Assembly (NCBI GenBank): GCA_011317545.1
Contig: WUJK01000001.1
Span: 4,817,001 to 4,881,000 of the forward strand
Length of the DNA stretch: 64,000 nucleotides
Direction of reading: 5' to 3'
Origin: Coniella vitis
Lineage: Eukaryota > Ascomycota > Sordariomycetes > Diaporthales > Schizoparmaceae
A program made the translations under genes and the position numbers. Positions 44,003 through 56,800 of this stretch are shown here, in pieces (the first letter of the stretch is position 1; the number at the start of each line of letters is the position of its first letter). Below the pieces are notes generated by a model, which worked only from the letters and a program-made list of their open reading frames with translations, made no database searches and was not told where the DNA came from.

Positions 44003-47000
44003 ATGGCTTCATCGTTGCATGCCAAGCCGAGCATGGCCAGCGTGGCCAGCCATGAAAGGTTCCAACAGCCTGACGATCCACTGGCCCGCGTCAACACCCA
44101 GACTTCGCAACACGACAACGTTGACGATGAAGTCGCCGTCGCGGAGGCAGCCATGCGCGGCCAGAACCCAGACGACGACACCGAAACACGCAAAAGCGAC
44201 GACTACGACGATGACGACAATGACAACGATCGCTGCTCCGAGACGAGCAGTGGCATCGACAAGGAAAAGGCCCAGCAACTGCACGAGACGGAGGAGCGCC
44301 AGGAAATGCGGCGGATGCAGAGCTACGCAACCGACGTAACCACGACGACGCTGGGGACCACCAACCCCGTCGCAGCCGAGCCGGCTAAAAAGACGTGGGC
44401 GCAGCGCGTCGACCCGCTGAAATGGGGCGCCATCCCACCGGTGCCCGAGGAGCGTGGCGAGTCGCCAGAGTACCGCGCCAGCTGGCTGAGCAAGCTCTTC
44501 TTCACGTGGCAGGGCTCCCTCATGCGCGTCGGCTACAAACGCCCCCTCGAGCGGAATGATCTCTGGACGGTCAACCCGGACCGCAGAGTCCTCAAGATGT
44601 CCGCGGCCGTGGACGAGGCATTCCGCAGGCGGGTAGCAAAAGGCCAGAAACAGCCCCTGCTGCGCGCTCTCAACGAGGTCTACTTCAAGGAGTTTTGGCT
44701 CGGCGGCCTTTGCCAGCTTTTTGCCACGCTTTTCCAAGTGTTTGCTCCGTTCACTCTGCGATACCTGATCGCATACGCCACCGAAGCCTACGACGCTGCA
44801 CACACTGGCACGCCGCAGCCTAACATCGGTAGGGGACTTGGTCTTGTCTTTGGCGTGACCTTGATGCAAATTTTCCAGTCTCTCGGCACCAACCATTTTA
44901 TCTACAGAGGCATGTTGGTAGGCGGTCAATCCAGATCCGTGCTCATCAATCTCATCTACGCAAAATCCATGGTTGTTTCAGGACGTGCCAAGGCCGGAGG
45001 AGAGGCCATCGCTGACAGCCCCGAGGGCGAAGCTGCTGCAGGCGAGGACGGCACGGCCAACGAGAAGAAAAAGAAGAAGGCCAAGCAGGGCGCACCGCCG
45101 CCAGGCAAGGCTGGCGTCATGGGTGACGGCGTTGGCTGGGGCAATGGTCGTGTTGTCAGCCTGATGAGTGTCGATACATATCGTATTGACACGGCCTGCG
45201 GTCTCTTCCACATAGTTTGGACGGCTCCCATTGCCTGTCTCCTCACCCTGGTCCTACTGCTCATTAACCTGTCCTACAGTGCTCTCTCCGGCTTTGCGCT
45301 GCTTGTCATTGGTCTCCCCGCGCTGACAAAGGCTATCAAGAGTCTGTTCAGACGACGACAAAAGATCAACAAGGTGACGGACCAGCGTGTCGGCCTGACA
45401 CAGGAAATTCTGCAGGCAGTGCGCTTTGTCAAGTACTTTGGCTGGGAAAGCTCGTTCCTCAAACGCCTGGGCGAACTGCGCTCCAAGGAAATCGGCATGA
45501 TCCAGCGTCTCATGTCCATCCGCAATGGCATCATGGCCATCTCCATTTCTCTGCCCATCTTTGCGTCCATGCTCTCCTTCATCACCTTTACCCTGTCCGA
45601 CCACGGCCTCCAAGCCTCCACTGTCTTCTCCTCGCTGGCCCTCTTCAACGGTCTGCGTATGCCTCTCAACCTGCTCCCCCTGGTGATTGGCCAGGTGACT
45701 GATGCGTGGAACTCGATCAAGCGTATCCAGGATTACTTGTTGCTCGAGGAACAGGCAGATGAAGCCATTGTCGATGCAGATGCTCCCAACGCGGTCGAGC
45801 TGCGCGACGCTTCCTTTACCTGGGAGCGCACGCCCACTCAGGACATGGATAAGATCTCTGCCATGGCAAGCGGCGGCAAGGGCGGCGGCAAGAACGCGCC
45901 CAAGGTCGATTCAAAGACCAAGAAGGCTCAGGCGGCTGCCAAGAAGGCCGAGAGCGAGGCCAAGGTACAGGACGACCGCGAGCCATTCAAGCTGCAGGGC
46001 CTCAACTTCTCCATTGGACGCAACGAGCTCGTGGCTGTCATTGGTAGCGTTGGCAGTGGCAAAACTTCGCTGCTGGCGGCCCTGGCCGGCGACATGCGCA
46101 AGACAGACGGACAGACCGTGCTGGGCTCTTCTCGAGCCTTTTGTCCGCAGTCTGCTTGGATTCAAAACTCTACTGTCCGGGAGAATATTCTGTTTGGCAA
46201 GGACATGGACCGGGCCTGGTACAAGAAGGTCATCAAAGCGTGAGTGAGAGACTTGTTGAATGATGCATGATTGTGGTTGGCTGTAATTGACACAGTCACA
46301 GATGTGCCCTCGAGCCCGACTTGGAAATGCTGCCCAACGGCGACGCGACCGAGATTGGTGAGAAGGGAATCACCATTTCTGGTGGCCAGAAGCAGAGACT
46401 CAACATTGCCCGTGCCATCTACTTTGATGCTGACCTGATTCTCATGGACGACCCACTCAGCGCCGTCGACGCACATGTTGGTCGGCATATTTTTGACAAT
46501 GCCATCCTGGGCTTGCTCCAAGACAAGGCCCGCATCCTTGCCACACACCAGCTGTGGGTGTTGAACCGCTGTGACCGCATCATCTGGATGGACCAGGGCA
46601 AGATCCAGGCCATCGACACGTTTGCCAACCTCATGCGCGACCACGCCGGCTTTCAGCAGCTTATGGAGTCGACTGCCGTGGAGGAGCAGAAGGAGGATGG
46701 CGAGGCGACGCAGACGGCCGACGTCAACGACACCAAGGGCAAGAAGAAGAAGAAGGGCAAAAGCCTTATGCAGAGTGAGGAGCGCGCCGTCTCGAATGTG
46801 CCCTGGTCCGTCTACGGTGACTACCTCCGTGCATCCGGCAGCATCCTCAACGGGCCGCTCGTCTTCACCTTCCTCGTCATATCCCAGGGCGCCAACATTG
46901 TCACCAGCTTGTGGCTTTCATGGTGGACCTCGGACAAGTACGGCCTCGAGACGGGCGTCTACATTGGCATCTACGCCGGCTTGGGCGCCATCCAGGCGCT

Positions 47001-48921
47001 GCTCATGTTCACCTTCATGGTGACGCTGACAATGGTCGGCACCCGCGCGTCCAAAAGGATGCTGACGCTGGCCATCACGCGCACGCTGCGCGCGCCCATG
47101 TCCTTTTTTGACACGACGCCGCTTGGCCGCATCACGAACCGCTTCTCGCGCGATGTGGATGTCATGGACAACAACCTGGCGGACGCGATGCGCATGTACT
47201 TCTTCTCGGTCGCCGGCATCCTGTCTACGTTTGCCTTGATCATTGCGTATTTCCACTACTTTGCCATTGCCCTTGTGCCGCTGTTTTTCCTGTTCCTGTT
47301 TGCCACGTCGTTTTACCGTTCGTCTGCGCGCGAGATTAAGCGGTTTGAGGCTGTGCTTCGGTCGAATGTGTTTGCCAAGTTTGGCGAGGGCCTCAGTGGA
47401 GTGAGTAAATCTTTTCGCCTTTCTTTTTTCTCTCCTTCCCCCCCCCCCCCCCAAAAAAACAAACTTATCCTTTTCAAACTCTCGCTGGGTGACGAGGAAT
47501 ACTTGTTAACCTTTCTACTATAACAACAGGTAGCTACCATTCGCGCATACGGCCTCAAGGACCGCTTCATCGAAGACCTTCGCTTTGCCATTGACGAAAT
47601 GAACTCGGCCTACTACCTTACCTTTAGTAACCAGCGTTGGCTCTCGGTCCGCCTCGACGCAGTCGGCAACGCGCTTGTCTTCACCACAGGCATCCTCGTC
47701 GTGACGTCGCGCTTCAGCGTCTCGCCCTCCATCGGCGGGCTGGTCCTCAGCTACATCCTGTCGACCGTGCAGCTCATCCAGTTCACCGTCCGCCAGCTCG
47801 CCGAGGTCGAAAACGGCATGAACTCTGTCGAGCGCCTGCGATACTACGGCACGCAGCTCGAGGAGGAGGCACCGCTGCACACCATCGAGATGCGGCCCAC
47901 GTGGCCCGAAAAGGGCGAAATCGTCTTTGACAATGTCGAGATGCGCTACCGCGCGGGCCTGCCGCTTGTGCTCAAGGGGCTGGACATGCACGTCCGGGGC
48001 GGAGAACGCATTGGCATTGTGGGCCGCACGGGCGCCGGCAAGTCGAGCATCATGTCGACGCTGTTCCGGCTCGTGGAAATCAGCTCGGGGCACATTACCA
48101 TCGATGGGATCGACATTGCGACCGTCGGGCTGAACGATTTGCGCAAGAGGCTGGCCATCATCCCGCAGGACCCGACGCTTTTCCGCGGCACGGTGCGCAG
48201 CAACCTCGACCCGTTCAACGAGCACACGGACCTGGCACTGTGGTCTGCGCTGCGCCAGGCCGATCTGGTGCCCAAGGATGCCGAGCTCCACGGCAGCGCA
48301 GGAAAACAAACATCGGGCGCAGCAGCAGCAGAGGCGGCGGCGGCGGCGGCGGCGGCGGGGGGCGGCACCACCAACACGGGCCACGACCAGGGCCGCATCC
48401 ACCTCGACACGCTCGTCGAAGAAGACGGCCTCAACTTTTCGCTCGGCCAGCGGCAGCTCATGGCGCTGGCGCGGGCCCTCGTGCGCGGCAGCCAGATCAT
48501 TGTCTGCGACGAGGCGACGTCGAGTGTCGACATGGAGACGGACGACAAGATCCAGGCGACGATTGCGAGCGGCTTCCGCGGCAAGACGCTGCTGTGCATT
48601 GCACACCGGCTGCGGACCATCATTGGCTACGACCGGATCTGTGTGATGGATCAGGGGCGGATTGCCGAGCTGGACAGCCCGCTTGCGCTGTGGCAGATGG
48701 AAGGCGGCATATTCAGGGGCATGTGTGAGAGGAGCGGGATCCGGCTGGAGGACATTAGAGGGGCGCGAGACGGGCTGTTGAGGTTGGCGGAGGAGGGTGA
48801 AAGGGGGAGGAAGGAGCATGCAGCGGTGGTGGTGGAGGACTCGGAGAAGTACGAGGAGGAGGAGATGGTCGTGGAGAGGATGGTGAGCGACGGGTTCGTG
48901 GAGAGTGAGAAGGGGGAGTGA
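44003..48921 (+). CDS. YOR1: ABCC (MRP/CFTR) transporter, Yor1 type
   Basis: Three exons, 44003-46239, 46302-47400 and 47530-48921, giving 1575 aa (yeast Yor1 is 1477). There is no N-terminal TMD0; an acidic, disordered region (1-115) precedes DPLKWG. TMD1 spans about 230-570, NBD1 about 595-890, TMD2 about 930-1200 and NBD2 about 1245-1525. NBD1 has Walker A GSVGSGKTS (681), signature ISGGQKQR (771) and Walker B LILMDDPLSAVD (791). NBD2 has Walker A GRTGAGKSS (1277), signature SLGQRQ (1416) and Walker B IIVCDEATSSVD. Two lineage inserts are seen: a Lys/Ala-rich loop before NBD1 (about 615-655), and an Ala-rich loop (about 1374-1394) between Walker A and signature of NBD2. Yor1 exports organic anions and drugs such as oligomycin across the plasma membrane. 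Intron 2 holds a C15-A7 tract. Confidence 0.93.
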
Positions 48922-49272
48922 GACGAAGAAGTTGGGAGATGGCGGATGGCTGGCTGGCTGCGTGTGCCAGGTAAAGGAACAGGGCGGAGTGAGAATGCAT
49001 GTGGGATGGATAGGTACCCTTCGTCTTGGAGCTTGCGAGTGAATTCCGGATAAGAAAAGAGTACGGGGGTTCTATAGTAATGGGGTAGGATGGGTAGGAC
49101 TAGAGGTGGTCTGAGGGGACATGCGCATAGAAGCCATATATTTGTACCAAAATAATATATAATCTAAAGCATGGGAATGATGAGCTGATAGTCGGTTCGC
49201 AAAGAGTTCTTTTTGAATGATTGGGACAGGCTCAGGGCTGGACTATATACTTCTCGAGTTCCGTGTAGAAGA

Positions 49273-49298
49273 GCACACACACACACATATATATATAT
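49273..49298. repeat. (CA)n(TA)n compound microsatellite
   Basis: CA units run directly into TA units downstream of the YOR1-like gene. Confidence 0.9.
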
Positions 49299-49973
49299 TT
49301 ACATATGTGATCAAGTAGGGTAAAAGAATGTATAATAACTCACATTCTATGGGCTTTTGTTTCGTTTGTAAAACAATACCTAGGGCGGAAATATCAAGCA
49401 CAATTACAGTCTCACGGCACACAAGATGAAAGATACGACTACCTCCCATGCTAAACTAATAAAGGCCTACATAGTATGCAGAGAATCCTGATCCTATATC
49501 AACCAATCTGTAGATTCTGTCTCCTCAAATCCTCGGGCAGTGGACAAAGTGATATGATCTTGGTCTTTTCCAGCTGTTTTCCCATTCAACCCCGCTGCAT
49601 TCATAGCCACAGAGAAGACATGCATGTCTCAAACCGCCATACGAACAATGCTTTCCTGCTGTGCGACAACCGCCCAGCCATTCTCGCTCTGGCGTATCGT
49701 ACGTTTTGTGTGCACAGTCGGCGCAGAGAGAGGAAGTGTGGGGTGGAAGAGACAGTACATAGTAGTACGGCTGCGATTCTATTTTGTGTCAATGGGGGAA
49801 TCTATTTTGATGTATAGGCTAGTTCCTCTTTCTTTTCTTTCTTCTTTTTTTTTTGGGGGTGTTTTTTCTTTCTTTCTTCATGCTATATCCTTGACTTCTT
49901 TATGCGAGCCAGACGGCTAACGCAGAGATATCCACAACATGACCACGGCGAAGCATATCGAACGATAGCAGAA

Positions 49974-50003
49974 GGAGAAGAAGAAGAAGAAGAAGAAGAA
50001 AAA
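49974..50003 (+). repeat. (AAG)n purine tract
   Basis: AAG/GAA repeat ending in A-rich sequence in intergenic DNA. Confidence 0.85.
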
Positions 50004-50896
50004 AACGAAGCAAAATTTCCTTGGAACCTTCTTGATGTTCTGTTTATGCATCGTGGGGCCCTTCTCCATAGATTCACCGTAGCGCTGCCGATCATGTCGT
50101 TCTCACTGGGTCTGCACTATGACTTGGCACACTGGCAACTCCAGTCTGTTCAGGTACAATTGTCAGTGGGGAAAGAGAAAAAAAAAACCCAAAAACAGGG
50201 ACTCTCGGACAGGATGTTGCTGGTCCGCAGAAGAGTCTTGAGAGTCGCTTTCTTTGCGGTTGATGCCCAATCGTATTGTATGTTTGCCTTTCTGATGCAT
50301 GGTTGGATTTATTTGATTTTTCGGCTCGGGGTTTGTCTTGACCGACAGTTTACATGGCACAATAGAGTTTTGGCGGATGCACACTGCTTTCGCAACGCAA
50401 ATGCTGAAGCAGGTTTTGGACTGGCGGAAATGTGGGTGAGGCATGACGACCACTTGATGGTGATACGAGCGACTTGGGCCTCAGTGATTGTACTTCAGAT
50501 GTCTCTACTATGAGTGCTATGATACTCGTCAGGTTGCAGAGATGAAGCATTTGTGGCAAACGCACAACAATCAGGCGTGTGGTGGCACGGCCGAACGTGA
50601 GATGGGACGAACAAATTGCCCAGCATTGGGAAGGACGATCGAGCTCGTCAGACATCGATGCCAGGGAGAATCACGAGCACGTGGTGTACATAGCAGTCAA
50701 GCCGCATGATGTGGCGCCCGTCGTGACTTGCCGTCTTTCCCATGCTGTCTCCGGCTCTTGGCTGGTGTCTCGAATCATGGTCGAGGTTGGGCATAAACAA
50801 AACGCTGGACCCGCGTCCTGGTGCTCCACCTGCCAGTCGCCAAGGGCCAGTGGACATGATGCGGATCGTGGGCGTCCTTCAAGCGTTCCTGGGGCG

Positions 50897-50925
50897 GATA
50901 CTATGTACTATCATAGTAGTATCCA
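50897..50925. repeat. Imperfect inverted repeat GGATACTA...TAGTATCC
   Basis: Eight-base arms GGATACTA and TAGTATCC flank TGTACTATCATAG. It is another member of the TAC/GTA palindrome family and could form a hairpin. Confidence 0.8.
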
Positions 50926-51762
50926 CGGCTGGCTTGTCGGGCACTCTCCATGGCCGCCTTCGTTGGCGTTCGGGGAGGACGACATCCCAAGTGGAGCCAC
51001 ACAGGCGTGGGCGCAGTTCATTGCATTGAGTGTGTGCCACGATAACATGTTGGCGCGTGTCCTGCACAGGGCATCGTCGCTTTGTTTGGACCGAGACGTT
51101 TACTATCCTGTGTTAGTACTTGTCTGCCATGCCACAGGCCGTTAACACGGTACAAGCCAGGCTGTGGCAAAGAAGGAGGCACCGCCAGGTCGACGATTAA
51201 CACGGGCAAGTGAGACATGGCATCAATACTAGGAGATACAGGTACAGGTACAGTCGCTGGTAGCCTGGTTTTGGAGCGGATGGAGACCACGATCCGCAGA
51301 AGGCGCAATGCAAGCACACACGGCGTTCTTGTTTACATAGTACAAGCGATTCCGCGGCGTCAAGAGCCTTGAGGGCGCTTCTCTTGTTGATCCCACTTCT
51401 GTGGCCAGCTGTCCATTTAAAACCGGCCGCTCCCTTCTTCGTCTTGTGCTTCTCCTCCTGCTCCTCCTTCTTGCTCACGACCGAGACAATCGAGACAGAT
51501 ACGCCTCCGCCCTCGTCCTCGAACAGTAGAGTAAGCTCTTCCTCCTCCTGTCGTCTCTTGCTCTGTGCAACACGGAGCCCAAAGAGAGTCTCGCTCCAGC
51601 CGTTTCGGCCCTTCATCGCCTTTGCTATTGTTGACACTTTGGGTCTTGTTGTTGTTGTTGTTGTAGCAGCCTGTGGCATCCTCAACCTTTGATAACACGG
51701 CGTACTCTTTGAGTCTCACGACATCCCAAGTCAACAACAGCCCTCCTGCTCCTCCTCTGGCC

Positions 51763-52798
51763 ATGGCTCCTTCGCTTGCGCAGCAGATCCGGGCTCACTC
51801 GGTCGCTATCAGCGGCGAGTTTGTCGGAACCTTCTTGTTCCTCCTGATGGCCCTCTCGGCTGCCCAGGTCGCCAACACGGACACTTCGCACGTCGGAGAC
51901 GGCGCCTACCCTGGAAACATCAACCTCACCCAGCTGCTGTACATCAGCCTGGCCTTTGGCTTCTCGCTGGCGGTCAACGTGTCCATCTTCGCCAAAGTCA
52001 GCGGTGGCCTCTTCAACCCTGCTGTAAGTGTCGCCTCTGTAATCGCTCTGTATCAGCGGCACCGTGCTCGCCAGAGCAGCGCCACAGGGGGCAAGATGAC
52101 TGACGCACACGCTCGCACAAACACTTACAGGTTACCCTGGGCATGTGTCTGATTGGCAAGGTCGCCTGGCTCAAGGGTCTCTTCCTCGCTGCCAGCCAGG
52201 TCCTCGGCGGTATCGTTGCGGCTGCTCTCGTCAAGGTCATTTTCCCGGGCACCTATGTTGTCCAGACCAAGCTCGGCCACGGCGCATCCACCTTCCAGGG
52301 CCTCTTGATTGAGCTGCTGCTCACTTTCCAGTTGATGCTGGCCATCTACTTCACGGCTGTCGAGAAGCACGAGGCCAACGCGCTCGCTGCGCTGGTCATT
52401 GGCTTTGCCCTCTTTGTGGCTGAGTATGTGTAACCCTTGGCTCTGACAAGAATGGGACAAATTGGCCCTTTGGACATTGTTGCTGACGCGGGACACGTCC
52501 GTCTAGATTGCCCGGTATCTACTACACGGGTGGTTCCCTCAACCCGGCGAGAACCTTTGGCCCCGATCTGATTGCCCTGGACTTTGGCGCCAACCACTGG
52601 ATCTACTGGATTGGTCCTCTGCTCGGTAAGTCGCACCGTGCACTGGACGTGCGCAGCTGTCTGTGAATGGGGAAGCAAGCTGATCGGATGCGTCTAGGTG
52701 CCACCGCTGCTGCCGGCGTGTACAAGTTCATCAAGCTCCTCCAGGCCGAGTCGGAGGAGGCAGAGGATGACAACGAGAGACAGCCCCTCCTGTCCTAA
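51763..52798 (+). CDS. Aquaporin (MIP family, orthodox water-channel type)
   Basis: Four exons: 51763-52023, 52131-52423, 52507-52625 and 52698-52798, giving 257 aa, a normal length. Six transmembrane helices are evident (SGEFVGTFLFLLMALSAAQ is helix 1). The two pore NPA boxes are intact: NPA at 85-87 followed by V, and NPAR at 197-200, the Arg being the selectivity-filter residue. The short loop E and lack of the Asp-containing NPARD of glycerol facilitators point to a water channel. The C-terminus is acidic. It probably moves water across the plasma membrane under osmotic change. Intron 1 splits directly after the first NPA. The same frame is open without ATG further upstream, so the Met at 51763 is chosen. 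Confidence 0.95.
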
Positions 52799-53822
52799 AT
52801 GCGACATGATGACACGATGGAAATGATTGCACGAAAGATTGGATGGTCGGGCCCAATGGTGGTGTCGAAGGTGACTCGCTGCCTTGGAAAGTCGGACCTC
52901 TGCAAAGCTCGATGCGAGTTGTCATGTTTCTTTCGCACCCTCGCGCAGCACAACCGAGTTGTACATGTTGTGACAGGAAACACAAACGCGCTCCCACTTC
53001 TCGGCACATGCTTTCTTTTTTTCTTCTTTTTGCTACAATTACGTGGGGTTGCACGGCTTGATTCCCTGATCTGGGTTCTGATGGGGCGAGTATCGATTGG
53101 CATTGTAGCAAAGTTTATCCTACGCAATGCTGGGCCTTTTTGCATGGAGCATGATAACGACGATGGTTAAAGATTGTTTGGGAAAAGAAAGGCCAAGACG
53201 TGCTTTGATATACTTATTGCTTGCGGCTTCTGAGTTCCTGGTCACGCACATTGCATAGCACGCCGTCGGTTAGCACATTGTACTTGGAGTGTACAGTCCT
53301 TGATGGAATGGAGGAAATCACCATTTATGAACCTTGAATAAGATTTCCATTCAACAAGGCTCCCTATCTTTTTGTTACGAGAATGCTTGCTCAGTCTTTC
53401 TGTGGGACAGACAGCGAGGATAGACACACAAATCACTCGTGTGTAATGTCGTAGTATAAGTGCGTTTTGGTTTGGTTTTGTATTCAAAAGTGATTCTATT
53501 TTCTAATATTCTTGGGTATCCAGGTTGATCTATAATGTGCTCGTACTCTATCCTTTTTTGAGCACTTTTATCTACAGAGTTGTTGGTTTTGTGTGTTTTT
53601 TTTTTTCTTCTTTTTCGCTAATGACTGACCGACCAAGAGAATCCTTTTTTTTTCCCCCTTCCGTAATCAATGCTCATCTTTCTATTCTTGTTTAATTAAC
53701 CCTGGAACAGAAATTCGCTTTTGCGTTGGCGTCGCTTTTCCCAGGATGAATGGATGGATGATCGCTGGCAGCTCTGACCACAAAAACAAAAAAAAGAAAA
53801 AACAAATCTTGCAATCAAGACT
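52799..53822. other. Convergent 3' region between aquaporin and MscS channel genes
   Basis: A 1.0-kb spacer between facing stop codons with T-rich runs at 53600-53660. The frame 52799-53170 is open but overlaps the expected 3' UTR and has no family motifs. Confidence 0.55.
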
Positions 53823-56800
53823 CTAGACAATACTCGTCTCGTTCTCGCTCACCAATCCGTCCCGCGTCGAACTCCTCGGCCGTCCACCAAAGAGACCCCG
53901 CTTGCGCGCAGAGGTAGCCACCGAGTCGACAGTCGGGGTGCGACGCAGGGGCCGCGACGGGCCGCCTAGTTCCACACTGGAAGCGCGCGCGGCGGCGGCC
54001 TCTTGGCGGAGGACTTGGAGCCGAGCGAGGTTGGCGGTTGCGGGGTCCTTGCGCCCTTCAAAGACGTCGCCAAAGTCGGGCATGTGGTCGTACATGCGCG
54101 TGGTGGCGGCTGAGATGGCGGTGCGGGAATCGGCGCGTCGTCGACGGTACGGGGAAGGGTAGCGGTAAAGGGGGCCGCCAGCCGTGGTTGTGGAATCGTG
54201 CCAGTCGCCCGAAGCCTGCGACATGCCGTCGCGGAAACTAGCATTGTCCCGGGCGAGGCTCTCGCTGCGTGGACTCTGGAGCACGGGGCTGCCGACGACG
54301 GTGCTTCTGCCTGTGCGGAAGGGCTCCGTGGTGGCGGCTTGGGGGTTGTTGCCAGCCTCCTTGTGGTGGCCGTCTCCAGCCTGACCATGGGCTTGCGGTG
54401 GCTGGACGGGCACGTAGTAGAAGGGATAGTCCTTGTCGCCACCTGGCTGCGCGCGGCGAGGCCCTTGGATGCCGAGTTGCTTCATCTGGTGCATGAGCTC
54501 CGTGGCAAACTTATTGTGGCGCTGCAGACGCACGAGCTCGTTCTGGTAGTTGGACTTGTGGAAGAAGATGACGTTCAGGGTCACCGAGTAGACCTCGTCA
54601 ATGGTGCGCACTTCGCTGATGATCTGGGGCTGGTAGTCGCGCTTGTGCTCGACGACAAAGTCCATCATGCGCGCCTTGAGCTCCTCGACGAGGTCGGCCG
54701 ACGTGCCAAAGCGCAGCTTGAGCTCGATGGGGTCGGCGAGGCCGCTGCTGCGCCGCTGGTTGAGGATGAAGAGGGTGTTGAGGAGAGAGTTGGGCGCTTG
54801 GACGACTAGGAGGGAGAAGTCAGTATTGCTCTTCCAGAGGAGGAGGAGGCACGATGGTCTGTGGACAACAGAGACAACACAGGGCAAGAGACAAGAAAAC
54901 GCGACGTACTGTGTCCTTCCATCTTCTTAAACTCGGTATACAAGAGCGAAATCTCCTGGACGTAGTAGTCGTCGCCCGTGCCCAGCGAGCCCGTGTTGCC
55001 GTAGACCGTCACGCGGTCACCGACATCGAAGGGATGCTTGACAAAGACAAAAATGATGGACTGCAGAAACTCCTGCGCCGTGGCCTGGAGCATCCACGAC
55101 AGGCCCAGGATCGTGGTGCCGCTCGTGCCCAGGGCCGAGGCCGCGGACCCCGAGAGGATGGAGACGAAGACGATGGCGGCGATGATGAAGATGATGAACA
55201 GAAAGACCTGGTCCAGCTTCTGGATGACCGAGTCGAGGTCCTTGAGCGAGGCCGCAATGGCCTTCTTCTCGAGGTGGATCTCGTTGCAGACCAGCTCGAG
55301 CTCCTCCATCGAGATGTCGCCGTTCAGGTCCTGGTCGAACATGCCAAAGCACGCGTCCGCATCCTCGGGCGCCTGGAAGGCCGCCTGGAGATCGGCGGGC
55401 GTGATGGTGTCGGCGCCCGCGCGCACAAAGGTGCGGTAGATGCGGCGCGCGAGAATGTGCGAGTTGTGCGTGTTGCGGAGCAGCTCGAGGACCACCTTTT
55501 GCGGGTGGCCGCGCGCCATGACCTTGCGCCCCGTGAGATCGCCCGCCATGCGGCCCGCGGCCTTGCCAATGTTGTTGAGCGCCAGCCGTGCGTTCTGCTG
55601 CACCAGGCGCAGCGGCGTCTTGGTGCCCGCCAGCCCGCCGTTGGCCTCGGCCAGATCCTCGTCCTCGTGCAGCAGCTTCTGCTTCGAGTACTCGTACAGG
55701 CGGATCAGGTTGTTGATGTTGATCCTGTTCTGCTCGATGCGCGCGGCGTAGGTCCGGACGTGGAACGTCGTCGCGATCCACTGGATCAGGATCTTTTCCA
55801 CAAAGTTGCTCGTCGCCAGCACAAAGAGCGCGATGATGACCTTCCAGACCACGTCGATCCACGTTATATAGACGGGGTCGCCGTCCGCTGGCGCAGGGCT
55901 GCGGTGGTTGTTGGTGATGGTCTGGAACGAGCAGATCTGGCCGAGCATCCAGACGAACGCCGCGGTTGGGATCTCCATCTGCCGGCCGATATCCTGCCAC
56001 TTGTTGTGGTTGCTCGAGCCGATGATCTTGGCCACGCCGCCAAACAGCCCAGGCATAGTCGCCATGAGGATGCGGCTCGCCCACAGACTGCACCAGACGA
56101 TCTCGAGCCAGATGCCAAACCACAGCAGCGCCAGGCCGCCCTGGCCACCGACCGGATTGTCCCCGGGCAGGGCATAGATGTCCAGAAGAATGGGGGTCAA
56201 GAGAAGCGCCGCGGGTGGGATGGCCTACGCGTGCAAGGCCAAGTGTTAGCCTCCAAAGAGGAAAGAAAGCCCAGCAGCGGTGCTGATATCCACACCATGG
56301 GTACATGGGTACGCAAACAACGCGTCTTGCAGGCCACGACTTACATAGACGAAATACCTGATGACCCTGGGGAATCGCTTGATCTCCTTGAACAGCTTGC
56401 CCACCAACGTGGGCTTCTTTTCCGGCTTGACCTGAGGCACCTGAGGCTCCCTTGTCAACGTGTCGAAGGCATCGTCTGGCTGCGCCTCTGGATGGTGTCT
56501 GCGGTGCGCCGACCGTGATCTGTGCCGCGTGGCCTCCTGCTTCTCTTGGTTGCTGGCAACTCGTTCGGCGCGTAGCAGCTCGAGGTCATCCATCAGGCGG
56601 TTCGCATTTTCATTCTCATGGGCTTCAGAAGGAGGCGGCTGCTCATGGGAGTCGGAGGGAGACAAGGCATGATGATGGTCGTGGTGGTGATGGTCTTGGT
56701 AGAGCACGTCAGTAGAATCCTCGCTCAGGTGCCACGAGACGAGACCATGGTAGACTGTGTCTGAGTGTGTACTATGCACCTCGTTATGCTTGTTTGAGGC

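Larger units (their letters stand above)
48922..51762. other. Intergenic between the YOR1-like gene and aquaporin
   Basis: No supported gene in 2.8 kb. It holds CA/TA repeats (49273-49298), an AAG-rich purine tract (49974-50003), a TAC/GTA inverted repeat (50897-50925) and, after about 51.35 kb, a pyrimidine-rich leader of the aquaporin gene with a (TTG)n run (51647-51664). The frame 49902-50513 is open but has no family character. Confidence 0.5.

Noticed and set aside
43584..44339. 251-codon frame overlapping the start of the YOR1-like gene
   Set aside because: It crosses a GT microsatellite and overlaps the true start in another frame; the translation is low-complexity.
47518..48819. 433-codon minus-strand frame opposite the ABC transporter
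   Set aside because: Antisense shadow of NBD2 coding sequence.
54854..56518. 554-codon plus-strand frame opposite the MscS channel
   Set aside because: Antisense shadow; Arg/Glu-rich with no family motif, whereas the minus strand encodes a clear channel.
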